DNA from: Colinaster sp045639685
GTDB taxonomy: Bacteria > Bacillota > Clostridia > Lachnospirales > Lachnospiraceae
Length of the DNA: 64,000 nucleotides
Assembly (NCBI GenBank): GCA_045639685.1
Contig: JAZUDO010000059.1
Coordinates: 22,925-86,924 of the forward strand
Reading direction: 5' to 3'
This document shows positions 44,124 through 53,633 of the stretch, in pieces. The position numbers and the translations under genes were made by a program. Below the pieces are notes generated by a model. That model ran no database searches, was not told where the DNA came from, and saw only the letters and a program-made list of their open reading frames with translations. The first letter of the stretch is position 1. The number at the start of each line of letters is the position of its first letter.

Positions 44124-46670
44124 TTAATCCTTCTTCCAATTCTCATAAGTGATTAAGCCGCCAAGTGCATAATCTGATGTATAACCTGCTGTTGCCGCAT
44201 TATTGTATGTATACTGAGTACCGTCTGCAAGTGTGTATGCAACGGTCTTAACATCACCTGTGCTTGTTTCAAAGCCATACTGAAGTGCTTTTCTTACTGC
44301 TTCAGGACTTGCCTTGATTTCAAGATCCGAACCGCTGAATGTAACCTTACCGTTAGCAAGAATCAGTCCTTCAAATTTTCTTTCTACTTCAACATCGCCC
44401 TCAGTAATAACAAGAATTACATCCTTATTAACACTGTCTGACAACTTTGTTGTTCCTGTTGTTGTATCAATAATAGCAACCTTTTTGCCACCATCATTAT
44501 TATCTATTATGGAAATAACTCCACCGGATTCTTGCATCAGAATACCTTCGTATTCGTCAACTCCGGTCTGAACATCAATCAAGAATTCCTGCATCTGAGA
44601 ATCACTGACAATATTATCATATACTCTCTGCATAGCACTTGTATCTTCTTCAACAGTATCTGCAAATACAACTTCCTGATACAAAGCTGTCTCTGTCTTA
44701 CCTGCTAAAGATTCATCTCTTCTAAGCTTCGGCTTGCTCTCAAGTCTGTTACACATGCCCTTAAACTCATTAAGGAATCTGATAGATGCATTCTTGTGTT
44801 CATCACTTGTAGATACAGTTGTGATAGAAGAAGCTGTCATTCTTGACAATTCACCTGTGGTATCATCCATATCCATTGCATTTGCTGCCATATTAAAAGT
44901 CATTATGTTGCTTGTATTAGGCCATTTGATATTCTTAAGATAAGACTTTGTATAATTATCAAATTTTTCCTTAGAGCCTTCGTAACGACGAGCATAATAA
45001 GCATTAGCCTTTGCTTCATCATCAAATGTCAAATAAAAATATACAAGACTTCCGATATTTTCATCATTAACACGTGCCCATATAGTCTGAACATTAAGTT
45101 CTCCTGTGCTATCCTTAACAAAATCACTTAAGTCAGAGTTGAGTTCAGGAACAACAACTGAAGAAGATGTCAAAACACAGTCCCCATTCTCAACGTCCTT
45201 TATCAATTCAAGGTATTCATCCTGTGTAAGCGGGTTCCTGTTGTATTTAGACTTTCCGTTTGCATCAACACCGATTGCAGCTGCCGGAACAAGATAGAGC
45301 ATCTGGTTTGTCTTAACTGCTATAGACTCTCCCATTGCTATATCACTATATATCTTCTCTCCATTATAAGTTGAATTATCCTTCAGTCTTGTAGCGAAGT
45401 TATTATCATAATTATTTGTATTATTCTTTGAATTTAATATACCAGCTTTTCCTGTACCGATATATGAATGACCATACAGTGTAATATCATTCAATTCTGA
45501 CATATCAAGTGAGGTATTCTTACCGTTAATAAGAATTGCCGAACTCCAGTCAGCATTAACATGTGTCTTACTCCATGAAAGATCCTCATCAGTTGCATTC
45601 ATATTTGCACCGATTCCGTATCCTGTAAATGTTCCGACAAGTGAAACATTGGAATTCTTTCCCTTGATATTCAAATCGTTTGCAAGAAGTGTCTTGCCGA
45701 CAAGTCTTACATCCGATGAGTTAACAATTATATTACGAGCACGAATTGTGACAGCTGTATCATGGTCACTTGCAGTCTTTCCATCTTTGCCTGTATAGTT
45801 GGTAAAATTACCAAATTCTATATTGTACTTTGATGTTATTACCTGATCGTTTTCTGTAATAACATTAAGCTTATTGGTTGCTGTACCACCTGATATTTCA
45901 AGGTTATTGGCATAGATGTTACCGCCAAGTGTAAGATCTCCGGTTGCTTCAATAGCAGCACCACCGTCAGCAACAAATGCATACTGTGGAATTGTAGGAA
46001 GCTCTGATGTATCAGCAAAGTCAAATTCAGGATATGTAAGTCTGATATCTGTCTGAACTACTGATACAAATCCCATCTGGTCTTTGTAATATACCTTAAG
46101 GTTCTTAAGAACAACACCACTCTTTTCGTAGGTAATCATTCTACCGAATTTCTTTTCTTTAGCATCTGCATTAGGCTCTTCATCATCAACAGCAACAACA
46201 ATTGCACCGTACCCGCCATCAGTAGCACCTGAAGGTGTATGCCACTTTGTTGTGGGCTTCAAGAACCCTTCAAGAATTGAAACATCATAATATCCGTTGC
46301 CCATATTGGGATCCTCAAGTCTGTCCCAAAGAGCTTCATAATACTTTGTTGTAAGGAGTTCTGTCTTTGCTTCCGGTGTATATGTATCATTACCGTAATT
46401 TGTCATGATATCCATATAAGCTTCCGACATACTCTCGGATACGATATGCTGAAGACCAACGTTAATTTCGTCGATTGCCTGTTCTGCCGAATAGAATGTA
46501 TCCTTGCTTCGTTCATTAACATTCTTCATCTTGAAGTTAACCAAAGTCGTAAGCATCAGTATGCTGACAAGAGCAGCAATGAAACCGATGGCAACAATAA
46601 CGGTTACTAATGCCATACCTTTGTTATTCTTCTTTAAATTAGATTTTTTCTTACAAAGATTTAGTTTCAC
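44124..46670 (-). CDS. Large PilX/GspK-like minor prepilin without Glu5
   Basis: The 848-residue protein has the signal KKNNKG then MALVTVIVAIGFIAALVSIL. Mature residue 5 is Thr instead of Glu, as in GspK, the tip subunit of type II secretion pseudopili. After an N-terminal helical part (AEQAIDEINVGLQHIVSES), residues about 235-345 have short repeats (ATGDLTLGGNIYANNLEISG, VTIRARNIIVNSSDVRLVG) suggesting a beta-solenoid, and KFEGLILANGKVTFSGSDL near the end is similar. The start is GTG with GGGAG at 7 bases. Confidence 0.82.
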   Translation of the reverse strand: MKLNLCKKKSNLKKNNKGMALVTVIVAIGFIAALVSILMLTTLVNFKMKNVNERSKDTFYSAEQAIDEINVGLQHIVSESMSEAYMDIMTNYGNDTYTPEAKTELLTTKYYEALWDRLEDPNMGNGYYDVSILEGFLKPTTKWHTPSGATDGGYGAIVVAVDDEEPNADAKEKKFGRMITYEKSGVVLKNLKVYYKDQMGFVSVVQTDIRLTYPEFDFADTSELPTIPQYAFVADGGAAIEATGDLTLGGNIYANNLEISGGTATNKLNVITENDQVITSKYNIEFGNFTNYTGKDGKTASDHDTAVTIRARNIIVNSSDVRLVGKTLLANDLNIKGKNSNVSLVGTFTGYGIGANMNATDEDLSWSKTHVNADWSSAILINGKNTSLDMSELNDITLYGHSYIGTGKAGILNSKNNTNNYDNNFATRLKDNSTYNGEKIYSDIAMGESIAVKTNQMLYLVPAAAIGVDANGKSKYNRNPLTQDEYLELIKDVENGDCVLTSSSVVVPELNSDLSDFVKDSTGELNVQTIWARVNDENIGSLVYFYLTFDDEAKANAYYARRYEGSKEKFDNYTKSYLKNIKWPNTSNIMTFNMAANAMDMDDTTGELSRMTASSITTVSTSDEHKNASIRFLNEFKGMCNRLESKPKLRRDESLAGKTETALYQEVVFADTVEEDTSAMQRVYDNIVSDSQMQEFLIDVQTGVDEYEGILMQESGGVISIIDNNDGGKKVAIIDTTTGTTKLSDSVNKDVILVITEGDVEVERKFEGLILANGKVTFSGSDLEIKASPEAVRKALQYGFETSTGDVKTVAYTLADGTQYTYNNAATAGYTSDYALGGLITYENWKKD

Positions 46671-46683
46671 CTTTTTTCTCCCT

Positions 46684-48126
46684 TTAGTACTCTAACTTCG
46701 TTCCATCAAATTCAACAATACTATTCTTTACATAAGCAACACCACTCGGCATAGACAAATCCTCTATTTCCTTTGGTGGCTGATCATCATATATCTTAAC
46801 GTTCATCTTATATATACGATTAGGTGTATCTTCTGTATTAAGTGTCTTTCCGTCTGTATTTGCAATTCTGACCAACTTGCCTGCTTCATTATCATATTTT
46901 GCAAATGTTCCTGTAGCACTGTTGTATTTCAATGTGAAATATAACTGACCAAGTTCCGCATTTGTATCACTTTTGTTTGCAGGAGCACCGCTGTTAAGAT
47001 TTGTCCTAAGTGTCAAAGCACCCTTATCTGCTACGGTGAAATCAACATTTTCAACAATGCTTACACCAAGTGCCTTTTCCATGCAATAGCTCTCAATATA
47101 CTGTTCGTCCTCACCGCCCTTAATTGCTGTAAGGTAGAAATATGTCTCAACATTATCCTTGTTATTAACAATTATTCTGTCTCTTCCTTCATGGGTGATG
47201 CCTTCTTTATCTGCAAGTGCAGCCTGATATCTCGGATAGTAGAACAGGTATACTGCATTAAGTTCTCTGCTTCCGGTTGTATTATCAAAAAGGAATGCTG
47301 TTGTGTAATTCAATTCCTGCTGGTCTGAGGGAAGAACATCGTTGGCATTTGTAATCTTAAGATCATAGTCAACGCTCATGGTAACCTTAGCCAGGTCAAT
47401 CATCTTAGTTCCCGCAGGGTAATTGCCATCGCCGTCCGGAGCAACATCGTTGCCGTCTGCATCAATTCCCTTCTCTCCAACCTTGTTTATGTCAAAGGTA
47501 ATGGTTCTTGTAAGATTTTTCTTGAACCATGCCTTATCTTTCTTCTGATAAGCTGTTCCCAATATTCTGTTTCTGTCAACATACATATCATATGCCTTTG
47601 AATCAAAATCACTTGGCATTGTAAATATAGCAGAGTCCTTAATGGTAACCGGCTCTATCTGAGCAAGGTTCTCACCATTGGCGCCGCTGTACATATTGGG
47701 ATCAAGTGTGATTTCACAATAATAACCATCAGGCATCGATGAACCCATCGAACCCTGGTTTTTGATAGTCACGGTATACATACCGTCTTTGTCAAGATGT
47801 GCAACATTTCCATAATATGGAGATGATGTGTCAGTTACTTCATAATTGTAACTGTCTGTAGACGCATCATAATCTGCGTTATCGAATTCTTTGCCGACAT
47901 ACTTTACCAGAATGTCATTAGCTCTGACATTTCTGCAATTCTCGGCTACGTTTTCAGCTGCATTTGTACATACAGCTTCAATTTTTGCCTTCTGATTGGT
48001 CTGAGCAGCTGCCACAAAGGATCTGAGAAGCGGTACAGAAACAACAGCAAGGATAACCATTGCTATCAATACTTCCAGTAATGTAAAACCTGCATTATTA
48101 AGCTTTCTCAATTCTTTCTTTTGCAT
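46684..48126 (-). CDS. Large PilV/GspI-like minor prepilin
   Basis: The signal is RKLNNAG then FTLLEVLIAMVILAVVSVPL, with Glu5 and the proline-containing helix typical of PilV/GspI. At 480 residues it is about three times the usual size. The extracellular part contains GSMGSSMPDGYYCEITLDP and ends in a short beta domain. I chose the ATG at 48126; a TTG at 48135 is also possible. Confidence 0.84.
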   Translation of the reverse strand: MQKKELRKLNNAGFTLLEVLIAMVILAVVSVPLLRSFVAAAQTNQKAKIEAVCTNAAENVAENCRNVRANDILVKYVGKEFDNADYDASTDSYNYEVTDTSSPYYGNVAHLDKDGMYTVTIKNQGSMGSSMPDGYYCEITLDPNMYSGANGENLAQIEPVTIKDSAIFTMPSDFDSKAYDMYVDRNRILGTAYQKKDKAWFKKNLTRTITFDINKVGEKGIDADGNDVAPDGDGNYPAGTKMIDLAKVTMSVDYDLKITNANDVLPSDQQELNYTTAFLFDNTTGSRELNAVYLFYYPRYQAALADKEGITHEGRDRIIVNNKDNVETYFYLTAIKGGEDEQYIESYCMEKALGVSIVENVDFTVADKGALTLRTNLNSGAPANKSDTNAELGQLYFTLKYNSATGTFAKYDNEAGKLVRIANTDGKTLNTEDTPNRIYKMNVKIYDDQPPKEIEDLSMPSGVAYVKNSIVEFDGTKLEY

Positions 48127-48163
48127 AAGTCCCAAACCTCTTTTTCCTTCATTCCTTCATACA

Positions 48164-48195
48164 CGTTAAGGAGAGAAACCAGTCTCTCCTTAACG
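48164..48195 (-). other. Perfect intercistronic hairpin without T run
   Basis: A perfect 13-bp stem (CGTTAAGGAGAGA with its complement) and a 6-base loop lies between the PilO-like stop and the PilV-like start. No T run follows on either strand, so it looks like an RNA processing or stability element and not a terminator. Confidence 0.75.
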
Positions 48196-48207
48196 AAAGT
48201 ATGTTAA

Positions 48208-48951
48208 TTAATCTTCTGTTTCTTCAGTTTCTTCTGATTCTTCCGAATCATCAGCTCCATTGTAAGCAGATAAGTCAGCAGGATCCTGCAGAACATCTGT
48301 TGAATGGAATACGTCTGTAACTCCTGTAGGAACAGATGGGATTGTGTACGGCTTGTATTCGTTGCCTGTACCAACCATATAGTACATATTGATGTCAATT
48401 GTTCCTGCGAGGTTACCTGTTGTTGCATCATATGATGCTGACAGATTGCTGATGCTCTTCTTGTCAGCCTGCTCAAATACATATGAAACCATATCCTTAA
48501 GTCCGGTATATGTTGAAACATATGCATAGTTTACAGGAGCTTTGTAGAGATGAAGCTGTGAAGCACCTTCACCTGTTGCTTCCGGCTGTCCTTCTACATG
48601 AACCTCTTCCATACCTGCCATAACAAGATTCTGAATTCTGAGTGTTGAAGCATTGGATCTCTCCATATTTGCCCAATACATAATCTCATCTTCTCTTGTC
48701 ATACCTGCAGGGAATGCTGAAAGGAGTTCTGCCCTTTCTGCTTCAAGAGTAACCTTACCCTCTTCGTATGTTGCTCTCTGAGCATTAACTGCTTCGTATT
48801 CATCAGCTGTCTGCTTGAGTCCGACATTCTCGTTCTCAAGTGTAGCTGTCTTTTCCTTCAATGGCTTAGCCAATAACATCCATGCAGCAAATATAACTGC
48901 AGCACCGGCCAAAACAATAAGTAATATTAATGATTTCTTATCAATCTTCAT
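48208..48951 (-). CDS. pilO: PilO-like filament assembly protein
   Basis: The 247-residue protein has one N-terminal membrane helix (LILLIVLAGAAVIFAAWMLL), a coiled coil (about residues 30-75) and an alpha/beta domain with an acidic Ser/Glu-rich tail. This is the PilO/GspM layout. Its start overlaps the PilM-PilN stop region (2-bp gap), as PilN and PilO are adjacent in known clusters. Sequence alone would not prove the family; position supports it. Confidence 0.8.
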   Translation of the reverse strand: MKIDKKSLILLIVLAGAAVIFAAWMLLAKPLKEKTATLENENVGLKQTADEYEAVNAQRATYEEGKVTLEAERAELLSAFPAGMTREDEIMYWANMERSNASTLRIQNLVMAGMEEVHVEGQPEATGEGASQLHLYKAPVNYAYVSTYTGLKDMVSYVFEQADKKSISNLSASYDATTGNLAGTIDINMYYMVGTGNEYKPYTIPSVPTGVTDVFHSTDVLQDPADLSAYNGADDSEESEETEETED

Positions 48952-48953
48952 AA

Positions 48954-50720
48954 TTATTCAGCCTCCCCTTCTTCAACCACAGGCTCTTCAAGAGAAGCAT
49001 ATCTCATTTCTGCCACGAATCCATATGAAGTTTCACCTGTGTCGTCATTCTGCAGTTCTGTAATAGATGTTGTCTCAACACTTACAAAACCATCAATCTG
49101 CTTCATGCTGTAGATTGCTGCAGCAACTTCTTCCTTGCTTCCTACTGTAGCATCAACAATTACTGAACTTGGAGAAGCAGAAATGCTGTTAACCATGAAT
49201 GTCTGAGGCATCTTATTCTCAAGAGCTTCAAGGAATTCAACAAAATCACCGTTTCTGTTAATTGTTGCTTTATCCAAAGACTCAACATATGCAACGTCAT
49301 TTTCAAGTTCCTTGTATTCAAGATACAAATCATATGAAGGCTGAAGTCTCTCGATTGTGTCCTTATACTTCTTGTTAGCAGCTTCAGCATCCTTATAAGG
49401 CATTACTGCAAGAGCAACAAGAGCACCTGCAACTACAACGCATGCACCAAATATAAGCCAAGCAACTGTCATGCCATCGACACCCTTTTCCTTGCCTCTT
49501 GTTTCTTCCTCAGCTGTCTCAGGATAGAAATCAATTGGAGCAAGAACTGCACCGATACATCCAACGTACTCGCTGTATGTACTACCACGGAATATTCTGT
49601 CGATATCCATTCCGGCAACACGTGTAATGTCACGAATCTTTAATCCGATTTCACTTGTAAGAAGAACATCAAGTCCTGTGAAATCAGCACCAAGTCCTGT
49701 TATAAGCATCTTTTCAACAGGTCTCTGGTTATGGTTTGCATTGTAATAATCTATAACTCTGATAATACCGCCTGCAAGAGAACGAAGTGTAAGTGTAAGT
49801 TCACTTCTTACTGCAAACTCTTCCTTGCTGTCATCAGGATCGCATTCATCAAACGAAGGCATAAGAACGTTCTTAGCTCTTGCAACATTGACTGCCTTTT
49901 CATAATCCTTTGTATCACCGAAGATATCTGTCTTCATAAGGCCTTTGATAGCTTCATCAACACCGTAAGGAATAGTTCTGTTAAGTGTTGTAGCTCCATC
50001 TTCAAGAACCATAAGAAGTGTAGCCTTCTCATCAACCTTAACGATTAACTGTACACCGTCACGGCACTCATCCTTAGAAGCCTGGTAAACTGAGTTACCA
50101 TTGTAGTCGATTGATACAATCTGAAGACCAATAGACTGTGCTAACTTGTCATAACTCTGAATCAGCTGTTTGGGAGCTGCAAGAAGTAACAACTTATATC
50201 CGATTGCCTTACCTCTCTTTGAGCTCTTACCTGAAACTTTAGCTGTTCCCGAAGCAAGTTCTGCCTCTACCTGCTCCTTCTTTGTAAGCGGCTGCTTACT
50301 TTCTTCAGCCTTATCCTCAATCTTGTTGTCCTCATCCTTAGCCTCATACTCAACGCCGATAACGCTGTGTGAGAACATATACTGGCTACCGTCAATCGGG
50401 AAATAGTCAGAAAGATTAGCTCTTACAAGATCTTTAATCTTTCCTTCCTTACAATAAGGTATTCTCGCTTCTCTTGTAGCAATCTTTGAAGACGAAATTG
50501 TGAATACAGCTTTTCTGGTTTTGATACGCTTAACGGTCAACATACGCAAGAATGTGTTGACAAATTCGTCGTCGGCATCAACAATACCATCCTTCAACAT
50601 ACCCTCGGGTGTCGTAACCACGAAGCTGTTGTAGACTTTGGGGCTCTTGGTACCAATCTCAGTCTCAACGACCTTGGTAAGAGCATTACCCATCTCAATA
50701 CTCAAAACTTTCTCTGCCAT
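48954..50720 (-). CDS. pilM: PilM-PilN fusion, filament assembly platform protein
   Basis: Residues about 1-375 are an actin-like PilM: KVLSIEMGNALTKVVETEIG, LIVKVDEKATLLMVLEDGAT and the nucleotide-fold end KMLITGLGADFTGLDVLL. Then follow a charged linker, one membrane helix (MTVAWLIFGACVVVAGALVA, about 423) and a coiled-coil plus ferredoxin-like part (FMVNSISASPSSVIVDATVG) matching PilN. In most bacteria these are separate proteins whose N-terminal IN(L/I)LP tail binds PilM; here the link is covalent. An internal Lys/Ser-rich insertion is near residues 130-170. Confidence 0.88.
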   Translation of the reverse strand: MAEKVLSIEMGNALTKVVETEIGTKSPKVYNSFVVTTPEGMLKDGIVDADDEFVNTFLRMLTVKRIKTRKAVFTISSSKIATREARIPYCKEGKIKDLVRANLSDYFPIDGSQYMFSHSVIGVEYEAKDEDNKIEDKAEESKQPLTKKEQVEAELASGTAKVSGKSSKRGKAIGYKLLLLAAPKQLIQSYDKLAQSIGLQIVSIDYNGNSVYQASKDECRDGVQLIVKVDEKATLLMVLEDGATTLNRTIPYGVDEAIKGLMKTDIFGDTKDYEKAVNVARAKNVLMPSFDECDPDDSKEEFAVRSELTLTLRSLAGGIIRVIDYYNANHNQRPVEKMLITGLGADFTGLDVLLTSEIGLKIRDITRVAGMDIDRIFRGSTYSEYVGCIGAVLAPIDFYPETAEEETRGKEKGVDGMTVAWLIFGACVVVAGALVALAVMPYKDAEAANKKYKDTIERLQPSYDLYLEYKELENDVAYVESLDKATINRNGDFVEFLEALENKMPQTFMVNSISASPSSVIVDATVGSKEEVAAAIYSMKQIDGFVSVETTSITELQNDDTGETSYGFVAEMRYASLEEPVVEEGEAE

Positions 50721-51044
50721 CTCGGTTCCCTTCCTAGTTTGTATTATCTCTATACATTAAGAATCTATATAGGTAAGAGGCCACGCCTCATTACTTTCAA
50801 TGTTATGTTCCGGTATAATCCGAAGTGTGCCCATGCACTATGTTTCTCCAAAAATAAACGCACTGGTTGCGCAAAAAGTTAACCTATTATGTAAATTATA
50901 ATTATGTTAATCAATAAAATCAAGATGTTGTGGAAAAAAAGTTGAAAAATATTGGTTTTCCACCAAATAAATGCATCATTCTCACTAATTTTATGTCAAT
51001 CGGCATTCCTAATGTAGCATTTACTATCATATATTTATGTAAAG
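50721..51044 (-). promoter_or_regulatory. Promoter and 168-nt leader of the PilM-to-surface-protein operon
   Basis: This gene-free stretch has TTGATT (50918-50923), a 17-bp spacer and TATAAT (50895-50900) on the minus strand. The leader of about 168 bases to the start codon contains short inverted repeats (GTGC/GCAC near 50827-50838, GAGGC/GCCTC near 50777-50790). I do not recognise a known riboswitch; the cyclic di-GMP classes were looked for and not matched. A weak TTGG/CCAA hairpin with T run at 50952-50966 may end the prepilin peptidase transcript. Confidence 0.6.
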
Positions 51045-51833
51045 TTACACAAGTCCGGTTGCCCTCAAGTACCAGTCAATCAACTGATTACCCCAAAGAG
51101 CAGCAATAAATATTCCGATGCTCAGGTAAGGTCCCATTGCAAGCACTCTGTCAGCTTTGGCAATTCTCATGCGAAGTACGTGTATCGGTGCTCCGATAAT
51201 ACACCCCAGTGCAAATGCCAATATAGCCAGCTTCCATCCAAGCATAAGACCTGCAACAGCCATCAGCTTCATATCACCACCGCCGATCCCGCGACCATTT
51301 GTCACAAGAATGATGACATACAGAGGAATACTGACAGCAAAGAAGCCAATCACGTGGCTCAACCAATCCGTGTAATGAATTACACTCATGATCAGCCCCA
51401 GCGCCAGTATGAATATGTTGATCCCGATCGGAATCTCATAAGTTCTAAAGTCAATTACGCTGAGTACCAATAGTGCGGAAGCAAGAAAACAATAGAGTAG
51501 GGAATCTATGTTAAAACTTCCGGCCGGTGTCATAACACCGTTTACTAAAAATACCAGCAACCACAAAACCCCATTCGAAGCTTCTACAATAGGATATTGT
51601 GGAGAAATCGGAGCCTTGCAGTATCTGCATTTGCCCCGAAGAAGTATCAACCAGCTCACAAGTGGTATGTTATCATACCACTTGAGCTGATGATTACACT
51701 TCATACAATGAGATCTGACTATAGCAATGTTTTCCTTCTTCGGTATGCGGTAAATGCATACATTTAGGAAACTACCAACTACTATTCCATATATAAATAT
51801 TAGGGTATATATAATAATGTTAATTGGTTGCAT
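51045..51833 (-). CDS. pilD: Prepilin peptidase (A24 family)
   Basis: The enzyme cleaves and N-methylates prepilins at the membrane. The 262-residue protein has about eight membrane helices, the N-terminal methylation domain with two CxxC pairs (CMKCNHQLKWYDNIPLVSWL and CRYCKAPIS), and both catalytic aspartates in VIDFRTYEIP and GIGGGDMKLMAV. It follows the major pilin by 25 bp. Confidence 0.95.
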   Translation of the reverse strand: MQPINIIIYTLIFIYGIVVGSFLNVCIYRIPKKENIAIVRSHCMKCNHQLKWYDNIPLVSWLILLRGKCRYCKAPISPQYPIVEASNGVLWLLVFLVNGVMTPAGSFNIDSLLYCFLASALLVLSVIDFRTYEIPIGINIFILALGLIMSVIHYTDWLSHVIGFFAVSIPLYVIILVTNGRGIGGGDMKLMAVAGLMLGWKLAILAFALGCIIGAPIHVLRMRIAKADRVLAMGPYLSIGIFIAALWGNQLIDWYLRATGLV

Positions 51834-51858
51834 TGCAAATAAATCATCCTAGTGAAAA

Positions 51859-52269
51859 TTAGTCGTTTTCTGTATCCTTGTACTGAGCAACGCCTGAGTC
51901 AGTTGTTAAATCATAAACACCTGCATATACCTTACATGTTCCAGCATTTTTATCCCATTCAGCAACAAAATTCTGTCCGTTAAGGCTTCCCTTATTACCT
52001 TTAATAACAGGTGCCTCTCCAAGTGTAGTAGGCTTGTAAGAATCAGTAATAGCACCACTACCAGTTGTAGAACCTGACCATGTAGCCTCAGCAATATCTG
52101 CAAGAATAGCTGACTGGATGTTCTGAGCGTTAGAAACGTCTGTTGAACGACGTGAGCTCTCTACATACTTAATAAACTGAGGTGCAAGAACACCAACGAG
52201 TACTGCCATGATTGCGATAACAACAATCAACTCAACAAGTGAAAAACCTTTGTTATTCATTTTCTTCAT
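51859..52269 (-). CDS. pilA: Major type IV pilin
   Basis: The 136-residue protein has a short class III signal, MKKMNNKG then FSLVELIVVIAIMAVLVGVL, Glu5 and the APQFIKYVESSRRSTDVSNA helix. The small globular part has two Cys-free beta strands and an acidic end; the length fits a compact major pilin. A GGAG precedes the start. Its place between pilC and pilD and an upstream hairpin suggest it is the abundant subunit. Confidence 0.9.
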   Translation of the reverse strand: MKKMNNKGFSLVELIVVIAIMAVLVGVLAPQFIKYVESSRRSTDVSNAQNIQSAILADIAEATWSGSTTGSGAITDSYKPTTLGEAPVIKGNKGSLNGQNFVAEWDKNAGTCKVYAGVYDLTTDSGVAQYKDTEND

Positions 52270-52316
52270 AATGAAATTCTCCTTTTCTTTTTTTAGTTTT
52301 CATCTTATATCTTAAA

Positions 52317-52339
52317 CATCGAACCCCTACAATTCGACG
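52317..52339 (-). other. Hairpin in the pilA leader
   Basis: CGTCGAA and TTCGATG on the minus strand form a 7-bp stem (one G-T pair) with a 9-base loop, between the pilC stop and the pilA start. It has no T run; a role in transcript stability or processing is possible. Confidence 0.4.
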
Positions 52340-52352
52340 CTTAATTCGTTTT

Positions 52353-53567
52353 TTACAGATTATCCATTGCCTGGTACATAGCAAGCATCGGGCTCATAAC
52401 CGCTGCAATAAGTACACCAACAACTGCAGCAAGAACAAGGATAATCATAGGCTCCATAGCTGCCATAAATGACTGGGTGGCTATTTCAACCTCTTCGTCA
52501 TAGTAATCAGCAAGCTTTGTAAGCATCTCTTCAGAGTTACCTGCCTCTTCACCGATTCTCATCATATGATAAAGCATCGGCGGGAATAATCCACTGTCTT
52601 CTATAGGCTCAGAAAGGGGAACACCCTTCATAACCTCATCTCTTGCAAATCTGAGCGCATCTCTAAAAAGTACATTTGTCATTGTATCAGATACGATATC
52701 AACCGCCTCTGTAAGGCCTACGCCGGCCGCAAGAAGTGTAGACAATGTTCTTGCAAGGGAAGAACATGCACTCTTTGTTATAAGATTACCTGCTGCAGGA
52801 ATCTTAAGTGTCAATGTACTCCACATCAATTGACCGGAAGGAGTCTTAAGATAAGTCTTCACTCCTATTACAATTCCAGCAATAACCGGAACAAGTATAA
52901 ACCAATAGTCAATAATAAAATCACTGGCTTTAACAACTGCAACTGTAATACCCGGAAGTTCAGTTCCCAGATCATTAAACATATCGGTATATGCCGGTAT
53001 AACCTTAACAAGCATTACCACAACAACTGCAAGAGCTACAATTGCAACAACGATAGGATATATCATCGCCTTCTTAACCATAGCCTGCGTCTTAGCCGAC
53101 TTCTCAAACTGATCTGCCATACGATCAAGACTGACTTCCAATGAACCGGAAGCTTCACCGGCTGCAATAGTTGTTACCATCAAGCTTGGGAATACATCCG
53201 ACTGAGCCTCAAGACCGCTTGCAAGAGTTTCACCCTTCTCAACATCCGTCTGAACATCTCTGATAGCCTGGGCGAGACGGGGATTCTCAGTCTGTTCTCT
53301 TAACAACTGCAAACATTCAATAATCGTAACACCAGCTTTAGACATTGATACAAACTGTCTACAGAATACTGCCAATTCCCTGGGTGTTATCTTCTTCTTA
53401 AAGCCAATGTTAATATCCTTATCGAGAAGTCCCTGTTCCTTAACATTGGTAACAACAAGACCCTGGCTCTTTAACTGCGCTCTCGCAGAATCAGGGTTCT
53501 CCGCAACGATGGTACCCTTGACCTCTTTACCATTCGCCTGGATCGCTTCGTAGCTATAATCTGCCAT
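52353..53567 (-). CDS. pilC: Inner membrane platform protein PilC/GspF
   Basis: The 404-residue protein has two GspF domains, each with the pattern LAVFCRQFVSMSKAGVTIIE and SSLARTLSTLLAAGVGLTEA, three membrane helices, and the RIGEEAGNSEEMLTKLADYY motif. PilC is the membrane platform turned by PilB. It follows pilB by 66 bp. Confidence 0.95.
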   Translation of the reverse strand: MADYSYEAIQANGKEVKGTIVAENPDSARAQLKSQGLVVTNVKEQGLLDKDINIGFKKKITPRELAVFCRQFVSMSKAGVTIIECLQLLREQTENPRLAQAIRDVQTDVEKGETLASGLEAQSDVFPSLMVTTIAAGEASGSLEVSLDRMADQFEKSAKTQAMVKKAMIYPIVVAIVALAVVVVMLVKVIPAYTDMFNDLGTELPGITVAVVKASDFIIDYWFILVPVIAGIVIGVKTYLKTPSGQLMWSTLTLKIPAAGNLITKSACSSLARTLSTLLAAGVGLTEAVDIVSDTMTNVLFRDALRFARDEVMKGVPLSEPIEDSGLFPPMLYHMMRIGEEAGNSEEMLTKLADYYDEEVEIATQSFMAAMEPMIILVLAAVVGVLIAAVMSPMLAMYQAMDNL

Positions 53568-53633
53568 AATTATGCTCCCATTCCTTTTCTATTAATCTCT
53601 ATACATTATTTGCTTTAAGCATATTGCTTACAA

